Origin: Muscardinus avellanarius
Lineage: Eukaryota; Chordata; Mammalia; Rodentia; Gliridae
Assembly (NCBI GenBank): GCA_963383645.1
Contig: OY726557.1
Location: 149,783,860-149,847,859 of the forward strand
Length of the DNA stretch: 64,000 bases
Direction of reading: 5' to 3'
Part shown: piece after piece, positions 43,353 to 54,489 of the stretch
How positions within the stretch are numbered: position 1 is the stretch's first letter
Layout of the letters: every line of letters begins with the position of its first letter
Translations under genes and position numbers: made by a program
The notes under the pieces: generated by a model
What the model saw: the letters and a program-made list of their open reading frames with translations, nothing else
Told to the model about the DNA's origin: nothing
The model's database searches: none

Positions 43353-45260
43353 ATTTTATCTTTTAGAGACAAAAGTAAAAATCCTGTAAGTTTTTAAGGG
43401 TAATGAAATTATGTAATCCCAACAAGAGGCCACCACTAGTTGCTGGAAGGCAGAGTGCAGCTGGCCACTGGTAGAGTTTCCTGGCGGTCAACAGGCCCAG
43501 TGCAAGGCACAGCCCCTGGTTGTGAGAGGCAGAAGCATTGCTGAAAGAAAACAGTGGTACTCCCTGGCAGTGACCCAAACAGTCTTAATATTCCCCTCTG
43601 CTTGATGAAACTTTAGAGTTCTCCCTGGCTATGCAAGTCCCACCTCTTTTTTCTTAATAAATTCACTTTTGGTAATTTTCCACTCTAAATTCTTTCTATG
43701 CTGCCATGAGATGTACCTTGTCTCCCAGTATCTTGCCTGTGTCACAACTCAGAAATCTTTCCCAAGGACCTGGGAGTCATCCCTTTGAAATGTAAACATC
43801 AAGAAAGACCAGGCTCCCATCTCACAGTTTCTGTGGGAAGGTGGGAGCCTGACTTCAGCAAGCACTAATTAGCAAATACAGATGTTCTAATCACACTGAC
43901 CACTCCCTCCCATACCATGTCCTTCAATTATTTCTAACTGACCCCTTTAGTCTTAGTGGAGTTGAGTCCATTTTATTCTCTTTTGTAGTAGTTTTGATCT
44001 TTGTTGCAATAGTCTTAAAGTCCTCCTTGCCTATTTTATTTTCCACTTGATATAATTTGGTTTTGAAAGTAGAACCTTCAATGTCTATTCTCTGCTTCTG
44101 TCCTGCATCTCTGTTTCATGTAGCAATGAAGTCCTTGATCAGAGGGAAATGAATCGTGTACACCTGACCCATGTTAGCTTCCACTATCCCAGAACTGCCT
44201 TCTTCCTGAGTCGTGCTTTGCTTCTGGGGCAGCTCCTGGTCCCCACACGACCTATTACCTATCACTATAGTGGGTCTTCCCCCTTCTATTGTGGCAGCCA
44301 GTCCTGGCCTTGGCGCCCACTCACTCCAAGCCACCCAGCCCTGACCAATTCTACCTTCCTTGGAATTAATATTCTAGAAAGGCTCCTCTTAGTTGTTGCA
44401 TGTTCTTGTATGTACTTAAAAGTTGTGCTTGACATTGCATTCAGCCATACAAAGTTAGCAGAACTATCTACCTTAAAGTAAAAGACCAATGTTGTAGAAG
44501 ATATACTTTCACTAAGTAGAGGTTAGAATGATATCTAGTACCTAGGAATGAGTCATCTGGTAGAAATGGAAATGGACTATGAAGATTATATGGGGCTAGA
44601 CTTCCCGATGCATATAAATCTATTTTATGTTTCTTTGCTGGGGTCCAGCATGTTTGCCCAACTAGCCAACAATTTCTTACTCTCCTGTGAAGTTAGTTGT
44701 CAACTTTGACAAAAATCCTTGTCCAAAGATTGTGAGCCAAAGAATGTCAGATATCTTTTTGCCCATTCCATACCAATTTTCCAGCTACATTTGACTTCAT
44801 CCCTGCCTTCAAGTTTAAAGAGCAATACAAAAAAATGTTGTAGGGCTTGGCCTAACACCATGTTGAAGGGGACATGGGTCCCATGATTACCTCAGAGAAG
44901 AGAACCTCCCCATGTACTTAGACTGCCCCTTCATAACTGGTAGTACAGCAAGAGGTGCATTAGTATATTCTTGGAGCTACTGCATTTGAGTCTCTTCTAA
45001 AGTAGTGGCTCAGCTTTCAATCTATTTACAGATACATGGGTGGAGTTTTTTCTAAGCCTGGTAACATGGCAGTAACATGATGAAAACTGTGACAAAACAT
45101 GGTTGCTTTGGCCTCTCTGTAAGAACCTAAAGATGAAAAGAATAAAGGAACTATCAAAAATCGAGGACCTACTATGTACCAATACTTAAATACTTGAAAA
45201 AGAAAAAAACAAAGTATATGCCCTTCTTTCTAAGGTTTCTATGCCCTGGAGAATGCTGAG
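43353..45260. other. Non-coding stretch
   Basis: ~1.9 kb without a recognised gene or repeat. Several moderate open frames (up to 110 codons at 44,149) lack any motif or codon bias I can point to. Confidence 0.4.
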
Positions 45261-45269
45261 CTATTTTGT

Positions 45270-45743
45270 TTTCAAGGTGAATCTTGTGGGCTTTTCCAAA
45301 AGGGGAGATCGAATCATTTTAAAAAGAATGAAGTGAGGTGATTGAAGCGTAATTGCTGCCTGAAGGCAAATCAATCAAGCTATGAAAAGTCTGAGACCAC
45401 TCAGCTCAGACCCTCTCCTGCTCTCATTTCATGTGTACCACAAACTAGAAACTCCAAATGAATGAAAATTAGGCTCAGTTCATGTTCACTGTTAGAATGT
45501 TTCCATGCCCTTCATGTGGAAGGTGAGTAACAAGTCCAGGTGACTGTGTGCATTTCAGGGAGAAAACAGCTCCATCCATTAATATTTTCTTAGTGATGTA
45601 CCAATTTAAGTGTCAAGATAAATTTCAAGATTTCTTCAGGGAAAAATTAATTAGTAAGAGGGAGGATGTAATTTTACTCATTAGCTACAATAAATAATAA
45701 AATGTGTTGTGGTTTAATGTTGAAGCCAATTAAGTGCAGATTT

Positions 45744-45745
<2 letters not shown>
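45270..45745. other. Candidate conserved non-coding element
   Basis: Unique sequence with many homeodomain-type cores: GCGTAATTGC, AATTAATTAG, CTCATTAGCT and two TTAAGTG NKX2-type sites (near 45,606 and 45,731). Typical look of a developmental enhancer; conservation cannot be tested here. Confidence 0.3.
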
Positions 45746-45786
<41 letters not shown>

Positions 45787-45787
45787 T
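45746..45787. repeat. (TA)n(TG)n microsatellite
   Basis: TATATA run followed by GTGTGT run. Confidence 0.95.
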
Positions 45788-46259
45788 ACATAATTATTTA
45801 AGAAAGGAAACTTTTCTATTTAGGCAATTACTTTTGTTTTTCTAGTAAACGTCTTTTGGAATTCCTATTGCTATTAGCCTAATAATTTTCTCTCAGATAT
45901 TGAGTATACATAATTACCACGAATAGGAGATCACTGCAGGAGGTTGTAATGGAAGAGACCTCCCCACCACGTTTCTGCCACCTATGAAGTGGACAGAGTC
46001 TGACAGGCCTCTGTGTTCACCTGCTACTTGATCACCCTGTGGCCTCAAACAAGTTGCTTAATCCTGGTAAGGTGGTAAATTGTCTTGCTCATAAAAATGG
46101 CTCTTGTTTACTAAAGTTATCGGGGTTACTTGAGAAATTTATGCAACCAAAGTGTACATATTAGTGATCCCTAATTGCTGGCTTACCTTCCTGTTTTCCT
46201 TTTTCCTGTTCCCTTCCTCTTAGGGTCATCTTTTTAATGTAAATACCACGCTAAGCTGA

Positions 46260-46600
46260 ATGTAGCAGGACAGGTCAATAATTGGGAGGCTGAGACAGGA
46301 GGATCATAGGTTAGTAGCCAACCTCAGCAATTTAACAAGGCCCTCCACAACTTAATGAGACCCTGTTTCAATATGAAAAATAAAACCAGGTGTGATGGCA
46401 CATGCTTGTAATCCCGGTACTTCAGAGGCTGAGACAGGAGGATCACAGGTTTGACATCCTCAGTAAGTAGTGAGACTCTTAGCAACCTACCGAGATGCTC
46501 TCTCAAAATAAAAAATAAAAAGGACTGGAGGTGCTAGGGCTATATCTCAGAAGAAGAATGCCTCTGTGTTCAATTCCCATTACCACACATACAAAAAAAT
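46260..46600 (+). mobile_element. Two tandem SINEs
   Basis: A left-half-only unit (46,262-46,385) ending in an A-rich linker, then a full dimeric unit (46,386-46,600) with GGTGTGATGGCACATGCTTG and GGCTATATCTCAGAAGAAGA. Confidence 0.85.
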
Positions 46601-47838
46601 ATTACCATGCTAGCTCTATACATTAAGCTAATTCACAGGTAATAGATTTACCCCTAACCAGAGACTTGTGGAGCCATATTAAGTTTGAGAAAAAAGAGAT
46701 AACTGGGTAGAAAGAGGGGGTCAAAAGACTCATAAAGAAATTTACTGACTTGTAATTATGTTTAGAATTTTTACATCAAGGGGCAAAATCAAAGGCCTGT
46801 GCACCCAGTAACTATCTTGTGACCTGGAAGGGTAGGTCACCATCAGGTATAAGGTTTTGACAAGCTGAAGTGAAATGAGTAGGTGACATTGCTAGGGATA
46901 GCAGCTGTCTCTCTAAAAGATGCCCCCTTATATGGACAAAAAAGATACTTAAACATTTCTTTTTTCTATTCTCTGTCTTTTCCAGGTAAGGCAAAGTAGC
47001 ATAAGTAATCACCAGGGCCACCAGAGGCAACTTTGTCGTCTTTAATTCCTTCTTTATTATGCTTTCACAAGCACTTCTCCTAGGACTACTCTTATAGAGA
47101 GCTTTGCTTTAGGTTCTGGAAAACATCCTCTCTCAAGTCTTGTCTGTCTTGTTCTTTTCTGCTGCTGCTGTGTGTATACTCAGGAGTTGCCATTTTCTCC
47201 TTCAGTAAACGATGGAATCTCGGGTTTCAGTGTGATCGTATAGTTAGTAAAGAGGGAGAGGAGGCTCTTCTTTGGTTGCTGGAGTTTGTCCTCATTAAGT
47301 AAGAAAAGTTGAGTCAACTGTATTGCCACCTCTCTTATTAAAGTTCAATATCAAAAATCTGGAATCAAGTTCTCAATAATAAATATTACCTTCACTTTCT
47401 TTTATTTCCCTCTTTATGTGTCTCCTTCAGGGATTTTTCTGGAGGAGAGATGGTTAAACCAAGACAAGATTTTTGTATTACTGAGTCTTCTTTCTCATTA
47501 TCACTATGTTAAAAGCCACTTCAAAATGTCATTTTTTGATATTACCTTTACAATTTTTTCAAATTTTGTTCATTATAGAAAATCATAAAATAAAGCAATA
47601 TTGTCAATAGACATGACATTTGCCAAATTTTGTTTGAATTATTTATCCACAAAAATATTTTATTGCTAGGAAGAAAAATTATAAAAGTAGAATTGCAACT
47701 TCAATATAAAGAAAACAAATTGAATATAGTATCCATTTTTTCTTCTTAAAAAACTCACTATAATGAATGCAAAGGGAAGAATGCAAAGTATTTTATTATT
47801 TCTTCTCTTCTTATATTATTTAAGATATTTTATTAAAT
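46601..47838. other. Non-coding stretch
   Basis: No gene recognised; AT-rich toward the right. Confidence 0.5.
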
Positions 47839-47955
47839 ATCTTTTTATAATAATTTTATTATAATATTTATATTATAATGTTATACTGTTATAATATTAT
47901 AATAATAATTATTATAATTTTATTAATATAAATATTTTTATTAAATATTAAATTC
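47839..47955. repeat. AT-rich low-complexity block
   Basis: TTATAATATTATAATAATAA-type sequence, almost no G or C. Confidence 0.85.
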
Positions 47956-47979
47956 AAAAGGGAAATTTTTCCCAAGCTA

Positions 47980-48650
47980 AAGGACAAGAGTTTAAGATTG
48001 AAAGAGTCTGTGCTTTGCCAAGACCAATTGATAAACATAAACTCATACTATACTAAGTCACATTATCATGAAGTTCATAAATATGAACAAAAACAAAGGG
48101 CAAATCATAGACCCCACGAAACTATCAGATTTTAGAATGATGTCAGAGTTCTTAATAACACATCAAAACACCAGAAAGCAACAGGCATATACCTTCAAAC
48201 TCTTTAAAATTTTTTCAACTAGAATTCTATAGCCAATCAAATTTCCAATCAAGTCTGAGAGTATAATACAGAATGTTTAAGGAATGCAAAGTCTCAAAAA
48301 TTGCCTTCCTGAATCCTGACTCATAAATTTAATAGAAAATATGTTCCATCTCTGAAAATAAAAGGAAAGGTAATAAAGAGGCAGAGATATGATACAGGAA
48401 AGAGGAAATACTACATAAGCAAGAAAGCAGAGCATCTTCTGGATTACTGCAAAGAAAAACTCCACATTGACAGCCACGCCTGGAGCCCAGAGAGAAGCCA
48501 GATCAAATCAAAGCAGGTCAGGAGGGACTCTTTGGGAATGGAAAACTTAATGAAAATCCCAACATCTCTGAACATCTTGAGAGGAGATTATTTAGACACT
48601 TGGCAAAGAGTTTCAGGTTGGGTGAGTAGCTAGTGTGGAGAAAATAAGCA
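47980..48650 (+). mobile_element. Old L1M/HAL1-like 3' region
   Basis: AATCATAGACCCCACGAAAC, TAAGGAATGCAAAGTCTCAA and ATTGCCTTCCTGAATCC echo old L1 3' sequence. Decayed; family only tentative. Confidence 0.4.
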
Positions 48651-48769
48651 AATATTTAAAAAGGCAAAAAAAAAAAATCCTTAACTCAAGTGGAAAGAAA
48701 AGGTGTTAGGGAAATCAAGCAGAAATACAAAAACATGTTTTTTTTTTTGTTGTTGTTGTTTTTTTAATT

Positions 48770-48975
48770 AAACCGGGTGTGGTGGCTCACACTTGTAATC
48801 ACAGCATTTGGGAGGCTGAGACCAGAGGATCTCAGTTCGTGGACAGCCTCAGCTACTTAGTGAGGCCCTCTGCAACTCAGTGAGACCCAATTTCAAAATA
48901 AAGGATAAAAAATAGGGCAGGGGATGTAGCTCAGAGATCGAATGTCCCTGGGCTTTATCCCCAGACCTGCAAAAA
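48770..48975 (+). mobile_element. B1-dID-type SINE
   Basis: CCGGGTGTGGTGGCTCACAC, TCAGCTACTTAGTGAGGCCC, GATGTAGCTCAGAGATCGAA, with an (AAAAT)n tail. Confidence 0.9.
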
Positions 48976-49095
48976 AATAAAATAAAATAAAAAATAAAAA
49001 ACAAAATTACCTAAAAGAGAAAAGAGTGATTGTCCCAGGGAAGATGTAAATAGAATAGTGCATAGTGCGAGCTGTGCTTTCTTTTCTTTTGTTCT

Positions 49096-49126
49096 CTTTC
49101 CTCCTCCTCCTCCTCCTCCTCCTCCT
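49096..49126. repeat. (CTC)n
   Basis: About ten CTC triplets in a T/C-rich context. Confidence 0.9.
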
Positions 49127-49139
49127 TTCTATTTCTCCC

Positions 49140-49740
49140 CTCTTGCCCCCACTGGGGATTGAATTCAGGAGGACATTCTACTTCACATGAAACTTCTACT
49201 CTTTGTAATTTTTTTTATTTTGAAATGAGATCTTGCTAAGTTGCTGAGGTTCTTGCTAAATTGCTGGGGCTGGCTCTTTTTTTTTCCCCCTAGCCTACAA
49301 TTTTTAATTTCAAAGTGAACAATTAGCACATTTAAAGTGTTGTGCAACCGCCACCTCTATCTAGTTTCAAAACATCATTATCATCCCAAAGGAGGCACTG
49401 TACCCATGCAGCTGTCACTCCCCACGAAATGACTTTGAAGTTTATGGTGCTTGTTGGGAGTGGGGTGGCCTCTGTACCACTCCAGAGGGTGCCCTTCCCA
49501 GCAGAGTGTGTGATTTACACGCATCTCCTTGGGCAGTAGTGCCCCAGGGAGCACTCATCGCCCAGATAGTGTGCAGCATGGGCTCTGCATCCAGGTGACC
49601 TTCATTGGGAGACTGACCACTGAGTGGGACTGGGCTATGATCATGAACCAGGTGACTGGGACCTCTGGGGTTGGTGACCAGGTCCCACATCCCTGGGGCT
49701 GGCTTTGAACTTGCAATCCTCCTATCTGTGTAGTAAAATG
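49140..49740 (-). mobile_element. SINE interrupted by a poly(A) retrocopy
   Basis: Antisense dimeric SINE: CACTGGGGATTGAATTCAGG to TGCTAAATTGCTGGGGCTGGCT at 49,275, resuming TTGAACTTGCAATCCTCC at 49,705. Confidence 0.8.
49276..49692 (-). mobile_element. Unidentified retrocopy with 12-bp TSD
   Basis: Inserted in the SINE above. CTGGGGCTGGCT lies at 49,264-49,275 and 49,693-49,704, and on its own strand the insert ends in an A-run (T-run at 49,276-49,285). Its 3' half (TGCACAACACTTTAAATGTG, TTGTTCACTTTGAAATTAAA) resembles an old LINE 3' end common in mammalian transcripts. Its 5' half (49,460-49,692) is GC-richer and unrecognised. It may be a 5'-truncated processed copy of an unknown transcript. 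Confidence 0.65.
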
Positions 49741-49929
49741 CATATTATATATTTACTGGTCACTAATATTGTCTAGGACAGTATCAAGGTGGGTTCCACC
49801 CCCAGGCTCACAAAAAAAAAAAAAAAAGGAGAGATAGCTTTTGAACCAAACCTTTGGCTGTGATTCCAAAGAATGTATTGGAGATGAACACAGGACACAT
49901 CAGGCCAAGAGGTATTAAGGTATTATGGC

Positions 49930-50060
49930 GATTCTTTTTTTTTTTTTTTTTTTGGAAACAGTGTGTTAAGCCAGCATGGCTGGCATCGAACCTGCACGAT
50001 CCTCCTGTCTCCGCCTCTCAAGCGCGGGGATTACAAGCTTGTGCCACCATGCCCGGCATG
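49930..50060 (-). mobile_element. SINE left half
   Basis: T-run, then AGCATGGCTGGCATCGAACC, GATCCTCCTGTCTCCGCCTC and GTGCCACCATGCCCGGC. Imperfect TSD ATGGCGATTCTTTTT / ATGGTGACTCTTTTT. Confidence 0.88.
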
Positions 50061-50082
50061 GTGACTCTTTTTAAATAAAACT

Positions 50083-50272
50083 TTGAGCCAGGTGTGGTGG
50101 CACGCGCTTGTAGTCTCAGTACTTGGGAGGCTGAGATAGGGGAATCACAGGTTCACAGCCAGTCTCAGGAACCTTGTGAGGCCCTCTACAGTGTAGTGAA
50201 ATATTGTTTCAAAATAAAAAATAATAGGACCGGGGTGTGGCCCAGAGGTGGAATGCCCCTGGTACCTCCCAC
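50083..50272 (+). mobile_element. B1-dID-type SINE
   Basis: GCCAGGTGTGGTGGCACGCG to GGACCGGGGTGTGGCCCAGA and GAATGCCCCTGGTACC. It forms a close inverted pair with 49,930-50,060. Confidence 0.92.
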
Positions 50273-50344
50273 CCCCCAAACATTTGGTTTGCTTTAACAC
50301 TGTTGTTATGACATACCGTGATTTCTCCACTTGCTGCTCTGTAG

Positions 50345-50660
50345 TTGAGCGCATTCTGCAGCACTTCGCGTTCTAGGATGGCGTCTGAAATAAATTAGAA
50401 GTGGTGCAAAAGTCCTTAGGGAATGTGCGGCAGTGGGAAACAGTTTGCCACTTAATTAAAAGTCAATTTTGAGTTCTCAGAGCATCCAAATCCAGCTAAT
50501 ATTAATAATAATGGCAATCTGAAGTGGGTGAGAAAAGCATGATAAGCATTTCTGCTAATTTTAATCATTTGGGTGACCTGTAATTTTTTAACGCAAAGCT
50601 CTAAAATCAATTTACACATTTACCTAGCTATATGGAGTTAGTCCCATTTCTCTTCTGTTT
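50345..50660. other. Candidate conserved non-coding element
   Basis: Unique DNA with GCCACTTAATTAAAAGTC, CAGCTAATATTAATAATAAT, CTGCTAATTTTAATCATTTG. Homeodomain-like cores are clustered. Conservation cannot be tested here. Confidence 0.3.
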
Positions 50661-50682
50661 TGGAAAATAAAGATACCTTTAA

Positions 50683-51100
50683 GGCCAGGCATGATGGGAT
50701 ATTCCTATATTCTCAATACTTGGGAAGCCAAGGCAGGAGGATTGCAGGTTCAAGGCCAGTCTCTGCTATTTAGTGAGAACCTGTTTCAAAATAAAAAATA
50801 AAGCCTGGAATAATGGTGCATGCTTGTAATCCCAGAATTTGAGAGGCTGAGACAGGAGGATCTGGGTTCACAGACAGCCTCAGCTACTACTTAGTGAGGT
50901 CCTTTGAAACTCAGTGAGACCCTGTTACAAAATAAAGAATTAAAAAAATAGGGCTGGGTGTATAGCTCAGAGGTAGAATGCCCCTGTGTTCCATCCCCAA
51001 TACTGCAAAAAATAAATAAAAATAAATAAAAAATAAAATGGGCTGGGGTGTAGCTCAGAGGGAGAATGCTCCTGGTTCAATCAGCAGTATTCCTTCCCCT
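50683..51100 (+). mobile_element. Cluster of three tandem SINE units
   Basis: Left half 50,683-50,803, full dimer 50,806-51,008, and a lone ID-like half 51,038-51,098 (GGCTGGGGTGTAGCTCAGAG). All have A-rich or (AAAT)n tails, so each seems to have landed in the tail of the previous one. Confidence 0.88.
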
Positions 51101-51890
51101 CCACCACCACCCCAATAAAAGAGCAAGCCATAAAAATTTCTAACTGATGGACATAAACTTCTCCTGGCCTTGTACGGTGTGGCGTGAATCCCAAGGGTGG
51201 AGTCTACAGCTTAGTTCAGGGTGGTAGAACATGGTGGGCCTAATCCATGGCGTTGTCTGGCTGTCACTCAGTGACAACTGTCAGCGGTGAAGTTTAGCAT
51301 CAGTGATTTACTTATTCTTCTCTTCACCAAGTGCTCCTGTGGCTTCATCATGAAGAACTGTCTCTTGCTAAGATCCTGCCTCTGCTTCACAAACACAGGT
51401 CAGCTCTTCCCCACTCCCAGACTCAGCCTTTGCAACTTTCACGCTATTTACGAGTCATTAAGTGAACCTGTGTTGATATCGAATGCTTTCTTACCTGTAG
51501 TCACCATCTCCTTCTTTCTTTTCCAGCCTGTATGCCTATATGCACCCTTCTAAAGTGACCTTGAAATTGCACACCTATTCTCAAGAAAGTGACCCCCTCG
51601 AAGACCAGCTCTTTTCATTTCACTCTCTATATTAATTTTACCAAACTGCCCTGCCTGTCTTTTAAGATTTTCCATGTTCTGCCTTCAAGCTTTCTGTGTA
51701 ACCTAGTCAAACATCTCCTTTGTCCATCGACAGGTTAAAAAAAAGAAGCTTAATCCAGTCCAGAAATATGTCTGGTTAGCACAGAAGTACAGACATGTGA
51801 TTTTAATTGAATTTTAATGTGGAATACATGCCTTTCTTTTCAGTATGGTCCCAGCATTCTCTGTGGTTTCTTGCATTCTCCTGCTTTCTT
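51101..51890. other. Non-coding stretch
   Basis: No gene recognised. An 88-codon frame at 51,287 has hydrophobic stretches but no start context or family likeness. Confidence 0.45.
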
Positions 51891-52159
51891 TTCTTTTCCC
51901 CCTCTCCTTTCTTTCCCCTTCCCCTCTCCCTCTCCTCCCTTCATGTCCCTTTCTCCTGCCCCTTCCCCCTCCCCTCCCCTACCTGTCTCCCCTTCCTTCC
52001 CTCCTCCTCCTCCTCCTCCTCCTCCTCCTCCTCCTCCTCCTCCTCCTCCTCCTCCTCCTCCTCCTCCTCCTCCTCCTCTTCTTCTTCTTCTTCTTCTTCT
52101 TCTTCTTCTTCTTCTTCTTCTTCTTCTTCTTCTTCTTCTTCTTCTTCTTCTTCTTCTTC
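51891..52159. repeat. Pyrimidine tract: C/T-rich, (CTC)n then (TTC)n
   Basis: 51,891-52,000 is imperfect CCT/CCCCT. 52,001-52,078 is pure CTC (~26 units), switching abruptly to pure TTC (52,079-52,159, ~27 units). The Pro/Ser/Leu/Phe and Lys/Arg frames here are artefacts. Confidence 0.98.
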
Positions 52160-52830
52160 ACCTGTAAAACCATCTGTGTCATTCTGAGGGCATTAGGTCC
52201 TTCTATATATTTCCTGTAGTTGCTGATACAAATAGCCACAAACTGGGTGACATAAAACAACAGAGTGAGAGGTCTAAACCACAACAAGAATTAACTCGAA
52301 GAAACTCTGGCAGAATTTAACCAGTGAATAAAACCAAGCCAATGAATTATGTTACGATGTTTTGATATCAGAACTATTTGCTTTTTTAATGTCCACTTTC
52401 AGCCTGCAATGTTAACTATGATTAGCAGCATTAAAGGAGTAAAGACTCTCTTAAGATGCAACATCATTCAGGGTGGGGTGGACAACCCTTTTGGTGCTAC
52501 AATAAAACATTTTTGCAGCTGTTTTGCCTCCAGGTCTCCTTCACCTGCTGTCCGTTGAGTTGTAAGTGCTCATTCCATAAGCATGATAGGAGTACTGTGT
52601 CCTTACACAGGCCCCCTTGCCACCACGTGTTACCTCTCCTCACAGCTCACTGTTGCCAGATTCATCAGGTTTCGGTCCCTCCCACTCAGGACTGAAGAGT
52701 GTTCTTCTTTAAAAGATGCTCTAAGCAATCCATCATCAGTCAGTCAGTGCAGAGACCTCCAGGGTCTTTCTCTGGGAGTCAATGAAGCACTCATTCTTCA
52801 CTTGGACATTTCAGGCCAACTTTGCTCAAC
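52160..52830. other. Non-coding stretch
   Basis: No gene or named repeat seen. Confidence 0.5.
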
Positions 52831-52835
52831 AAGCT

Positions 52836-53470
52836 ACTGAGTAAAATATAGAAAACCCAAGTAAGCAAAGAAGTATACAATGAATGTTAGGTAGCTAGAA
52901 ATCCAGTGAACCAAAATAAAGCATAACATGGAAATAAAGAATGATGCAGGAGGTTCTTAGGTGTGTGTGTATGTGGGTACGGAGGGCGATGGTTACTGAG
53001 GGTTGAACCCAGGAGCATTCTACCTACAAGCTATACCCCAGCCCTTTTTATTTTTTATTTTAAGACAAGGCCTGGCTAAGTTACTGAAGCTGCCTTTAAA
53101 CTTGAGATCTTTCTTCCTCAGCTTCCCAGTTACTGGGATTACAGGTGTGTGTTCCTGTGCTTGCCTATGTTTTAGGTTTTTTTTTTTTTTTGTGATACAG
53201 AGGATGGAACCCTTCTACCTCCAGACTACACTCCCAGACCTATTTTATATTTTTTAAATTTGGAAACAGGGTCTCTTAAGCCAGCGAGGCTGGTTTCGAG
53301 CCTGCGTGATCCTCCTGTCTCCGCCCCACAAGTTTCAATCAATGTGGGAACTCAAGGTATGACATGAAGGAGCATGTAAATGTTAAGGGGTAGAGCAAAC
53401 AACATGATGAGGATAAGAGAGGAAATGCACTGAGCGCTGAAAGTCCCTAAGAGTAACCCTGAGGAGCCTT
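52836..53470 (+). mobile_element. Old repeat split by two SINEs, paralogous to 59,067-59,380
   Basis: CTGAGTAAAATATAGAAAAC and CATGTAAATGTTAAGGGGTA parallel CTGAGTAAAATATATTAAAC (about 59,069) and CATGTAAATGTTAGGGAGCA (about 59,236) in the same order, so both are copies of one ancient repeat, possibly L2-like. Confidence 0.45.
52990..53328 (-). mobile_element. Two adjacent antisense SINEs
   Basis: 52,992-53,165 (GAGGGTTGAACCCAGGAGCA to TGGGATTACAGGTGTGTG) and 53,175-53,328 (T-run, GATGGAACCCTTCTACCTCC, AGACTACACTCCCAGACC, GCGTGATCCTCCTGTCTCCG). Confidence 0.85.
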
Positions 53471-53848
53471 GACTGGCCTTAACAGCAAAATTCTTAAAAA
53501 CATATGTTTGCCCAGCTTGGCCTTGATTTCCCAGAAAAACAGTATAACCAGAGGCAAATATGCTGTTTCAAGGGTGACAAATAGGATCTGTATTAAAGCC
53601 ATTTGTAAATTTTACAGGTCCAGGACCATCAGACCTCTAACAAGTGAAAATTCCTATTTGTGTAAACTCCTAGAGGATTTGAGTCCTGTTCAAAGTCCTA
53701 CAAAACATGCCGAATCTTTTTCCAAGATTTGTGTCACAAAAGCTTCAAGGTGTATTGCTTTCTCTGTCAAGTCCTCCTTAATGCAAAACTTCCTGTCTCC
53801 ATCCCATATCCGCACCCCCAGTGCCCCTCCTCTGCTCTAACGTCCTGT

Positions 53849-54362
53849 GGCACTTTCACATTCCTTATCACCCCCAATCCTTAGGTAAAGTTGAGAGGAC
53901 CAATCGAACTCTCAAAAAGTTCTCTCTAAGCTTTCTTTGGAACTCTGCCTTGGTTGGGTGAAGTTAAATTCTCCCCCTCAAAAAAAAAAAATCCCTTCTT
54001 TGCTGTCCCCTTTTGAGGTCATGTTCAGGCATCTGGCCCTCCCACCTGGAATTGCCCCAGTTAAGGGCCCTTGCCTAAGGATTTCGTCTCCCCACTTCTT
54101 ACCTTTATAAGGCACTAACTCTGGAAATCTCAGGACACACTGCTGCCTGACCAAATAGGCTTGCCTCCCAGTTTCTGTTAACACCTGGGTCTGGTGTCCA
54201 TTTCTCTTCCCCTCGGGACTTAAGAAAGGTTTCTCTTGCTCCAAAGTGGACATGCCCTCTCTAAGTGGTGCTGTGCACTCCCACTGCTGCTAACCTGCGT
54301 AAACCGTCTGAAACCCTAACATCCTGGATTCCTATCTCCCGACTTAAGCCTGCTGAGCGTGA
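53849..54362 (+). pseudogene. ERV pol: integrase C-terminal remnant
   Basis: Integrase inserts viral DNA. The frame shows WHFHIPYHPQS followed by GKVERTNRTLK (about 53,849-53,914), the region around the last catalytic Glu, and WIPISRLKPA (about 54,325-54,354) of the C-terminal domain. Stops and frame changes lie between. The N-terminal zinc and core regions are absent. Confidence 0.82.
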
Positions 54363-54489
54363 CAATACAGACCTTCCTAAATATCTCTCACCCCACTCCT
54401 CTCACTTTACTTGTACACCCTCTCTCAACAATCCTCTTAAACTCCACTTGCCCTGCACTCATACCTCTTCTCCCATCCCAGAAGAAGCA

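Noticed and set aside
44149..44481. 110-codon plus-strand frame
   Set aside because: No recognised motif, overlapping minus-strand frames of similar length, and no splice or promoter context I can support.
51807..52287. Frames with poly-Ser, poly-Pro, poly-Leu, poly-Phe, poly-Lys
   Set aside because: Translations of (CTC)n(TTC)n.
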